NCBI GenBank assembly: GCA_937124545.1
Contig: CAKZKU010000155.1
Span: 22,159-86,158, forward strand
Reading direction: 5' to 3'
Source: an uncultured Microbacteriaceae bacterium
Lineage (GTDB): Bacteria > Actinomycetota > Actinomycetes > Actinomycetales > Microbacteriaceae
DNA: 64,000 nt
Of this stretch, positions 63,183-64,000 are shown piece by piece. The position numbers were made by a program, and so were the translations under genes. A model generated the notes under the pieces. It did no database searches. It was not told where the DNA came from and worked only from the letters and a program-made list of their open reading frames with translations. Each line of letters opens with the position of its first letter. The stretch's first letter is position 1.

Positions 63183-64000
63183 ACGGTGTCCTCCGTTTTC
63201 GTCAACTTGACCTGCATCGCGTCGGTCAGCTCGGTGACCAGGTCCGGTACCTCGATTTTCTGAAGCACTTCGAGCAGGAAACCAAGAACCACCAGACGGC
63301 GGGCCTCCAGCTCCTCGATTCCGCGCGACTGCAGGTAAAACAGTTGCTCGTCGTCGAAACGACCGGTTGCGCTCGCGTGGCCTGCACCCTGAATGTCTCC
63401 GGTCTTGATTTCCAAGTTGGGGATGGAATCGGCTCTGGTTCCCTCGCTCAAAACGAGGTTCCGATTCTGTTCATAGGAGTCAGTTCCGACCGCATCCGGT
63501 CCAATAAGCACGTCACCCACCCACACAGTGCGGGCCCCGCGTCCGTGGAGTGCGCCCTTGTAGTTGACGCGGGAAACAGTTTGGGCGCCTACGTGGTTGA
63601 CGTAGACGCGGTGCTCATGGTGCTGAGTGGCATCTGCGAAGTAGGCGCCGAACAGATGGGCTTCGGATCGCTGGCCGATGAGATGGGCATTCGGGTTTAC
63701 CACAACAATGTCGCCACCCAAATCGACGGCGATGTGGGTCAAAACAGCGCCCTGTCCGAGCGAAGCGGAGTGGGTAGCGTATTGGATTGCGCCGGGGTTC
63801 CACTCCCCCAGGAACACGGCATGGAGGGAAGAATCCTGACCCAAGTCAAACTCGACTGTTTCACCCAAAAGCGCTGCGCCTTGGGAGCGAACCACGATGG
63901 TGGCGTGTGCCCCGGGCGCCACGGACACCACCGTGTGCGCAGCGCGGGCACTTTCTCCAAGACCATTCCGGGTTATCACGATCGGCGCTTCGGAATCCCC
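63179..64000 (-). CDS. sufD: SufD, Fe-S scaffold subunit (partial, 5' end outside window)
   Basis: SufBD-family beta-helix scaffold protein. The C-terminal 273 or so residues are visible; the open frame continues past base 64000 (the GTG at 63979 is internal). GVGSD-like QSRGIEELEARRLVVLGFL near the C-terminus is the SufBD signature. The stop overlaps the Rieske gene. sufB is expected just upstream, outside the window. Confidence 0.93.
   Translation of the reverse strand, partial: GDSEAPIVITRNGLGESARAAHTVVSVAPGAHATIVVRSQGAALLGETVEFDLGQDSSLHAVFLGEWNPGAIQYATHSASLGQGAVLTHIAVDLGGDIVVVNPNAHLIGQRSEAHLFGAYFADATQHHEHRVYVNHVGAQTVSRVNYKGALHGRGARTVWVGDVLIGPDAVGTDSYEQNRNLVLSEGTRADSIPNLEIKTGDIQGAGHASATGRFDDEQLFYLQSRGIEELEARRLVVLGFLLEVLQKIEVPDLVTELTDAMQVKLTKTEDTV

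Overview
The window is a gene-dense chromosomal segment from a high-G+C actinobacterium, most likely a small-genome member of the Microbacteriaceae (a Pontimonas, Aquiluna or Rhodoluna type organism). This rests on gene content and order: murG-murC-ftsQ-ftsZ-yggS-sepF-yggT-divIVA-rluD-dnaE, a qcrCAB/ctaCDEF respiratory supercomplex locus with trpD beside ctaE, a pafBC-tatAC-helY operon, and imuA'-imuB-dnaE2. The species assignment is inference. No rRNA, insertion sequence, prophage or CRISPR array is visible, and no gene-free stretch exceeds about 165 bases.

Layout. 1-7469: end of the division and cell wall cluster. 7539-14977: dnaE (replicase), a flavin reductase, hisD, nrdR, pyrD and a DUF3043 membrane protein. 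15096-23241: the aerobic respiratory chain, with erpA, ctaC-ctaD-ctaF and a GNAT protein on + and ctaE-qcrC-qcrA-qcrB on -. 23318-26493: trpD, a Nudix hydrolase, an atypical SDR protein and a glycerophosphodiesterase. 26490-36207: a long minus-strand series HAD phosphatase-trmI-FKBP-pafB-pafC-tatA-tatC-helY-lnt. 36271-38158: a PAC2 protein, uppP and tRNA-Leu(GAG). 38290-44260: a lipoprotein, an aminoaldehyde dehydrogenase and a four-gene polyamine-type ABC transporter, lower in G+C than its surroundings. 44423-50114: the imuA'-imuB-dnaE2 mutagenic translesion cassette. 50111-60118: TrmH/SpoU methylase, sirtuin, histidine phosphatase, treS, exonuclease, L31, an ABC ATPase, glgC, serB, fabG, two small actinobacterial proteins and a SURF1 protein. 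60115-64000: an ABC-F ATPase and part of the suf iron-sulfur operon.

How the parts fit. Two stretches point to one theme, control of DNA damage tolerance. pafB and pafC sit at the usual actinobacterial locus, but the pupylation/proteasome genes normally found between trmI and pafB are absent; only an FKBP-type gene remains there. About 11 kb away, the imuA' promoter carries a perfect LexA box preceded by a sequence resembling the RecA-NDp motif recognised by PafBC in mycobacteria. The -10 of this promoter lies 6 bases from an ATG, so the mRNA is probably leaderless. Leaderless promoters of this kind (TAnnnT-like, 6-8 bases, ATG/GTG) recur at about 14 genes. Compaction also shows in five convergent gene pairs whose stop codons interlock in one 4-base YTAG.
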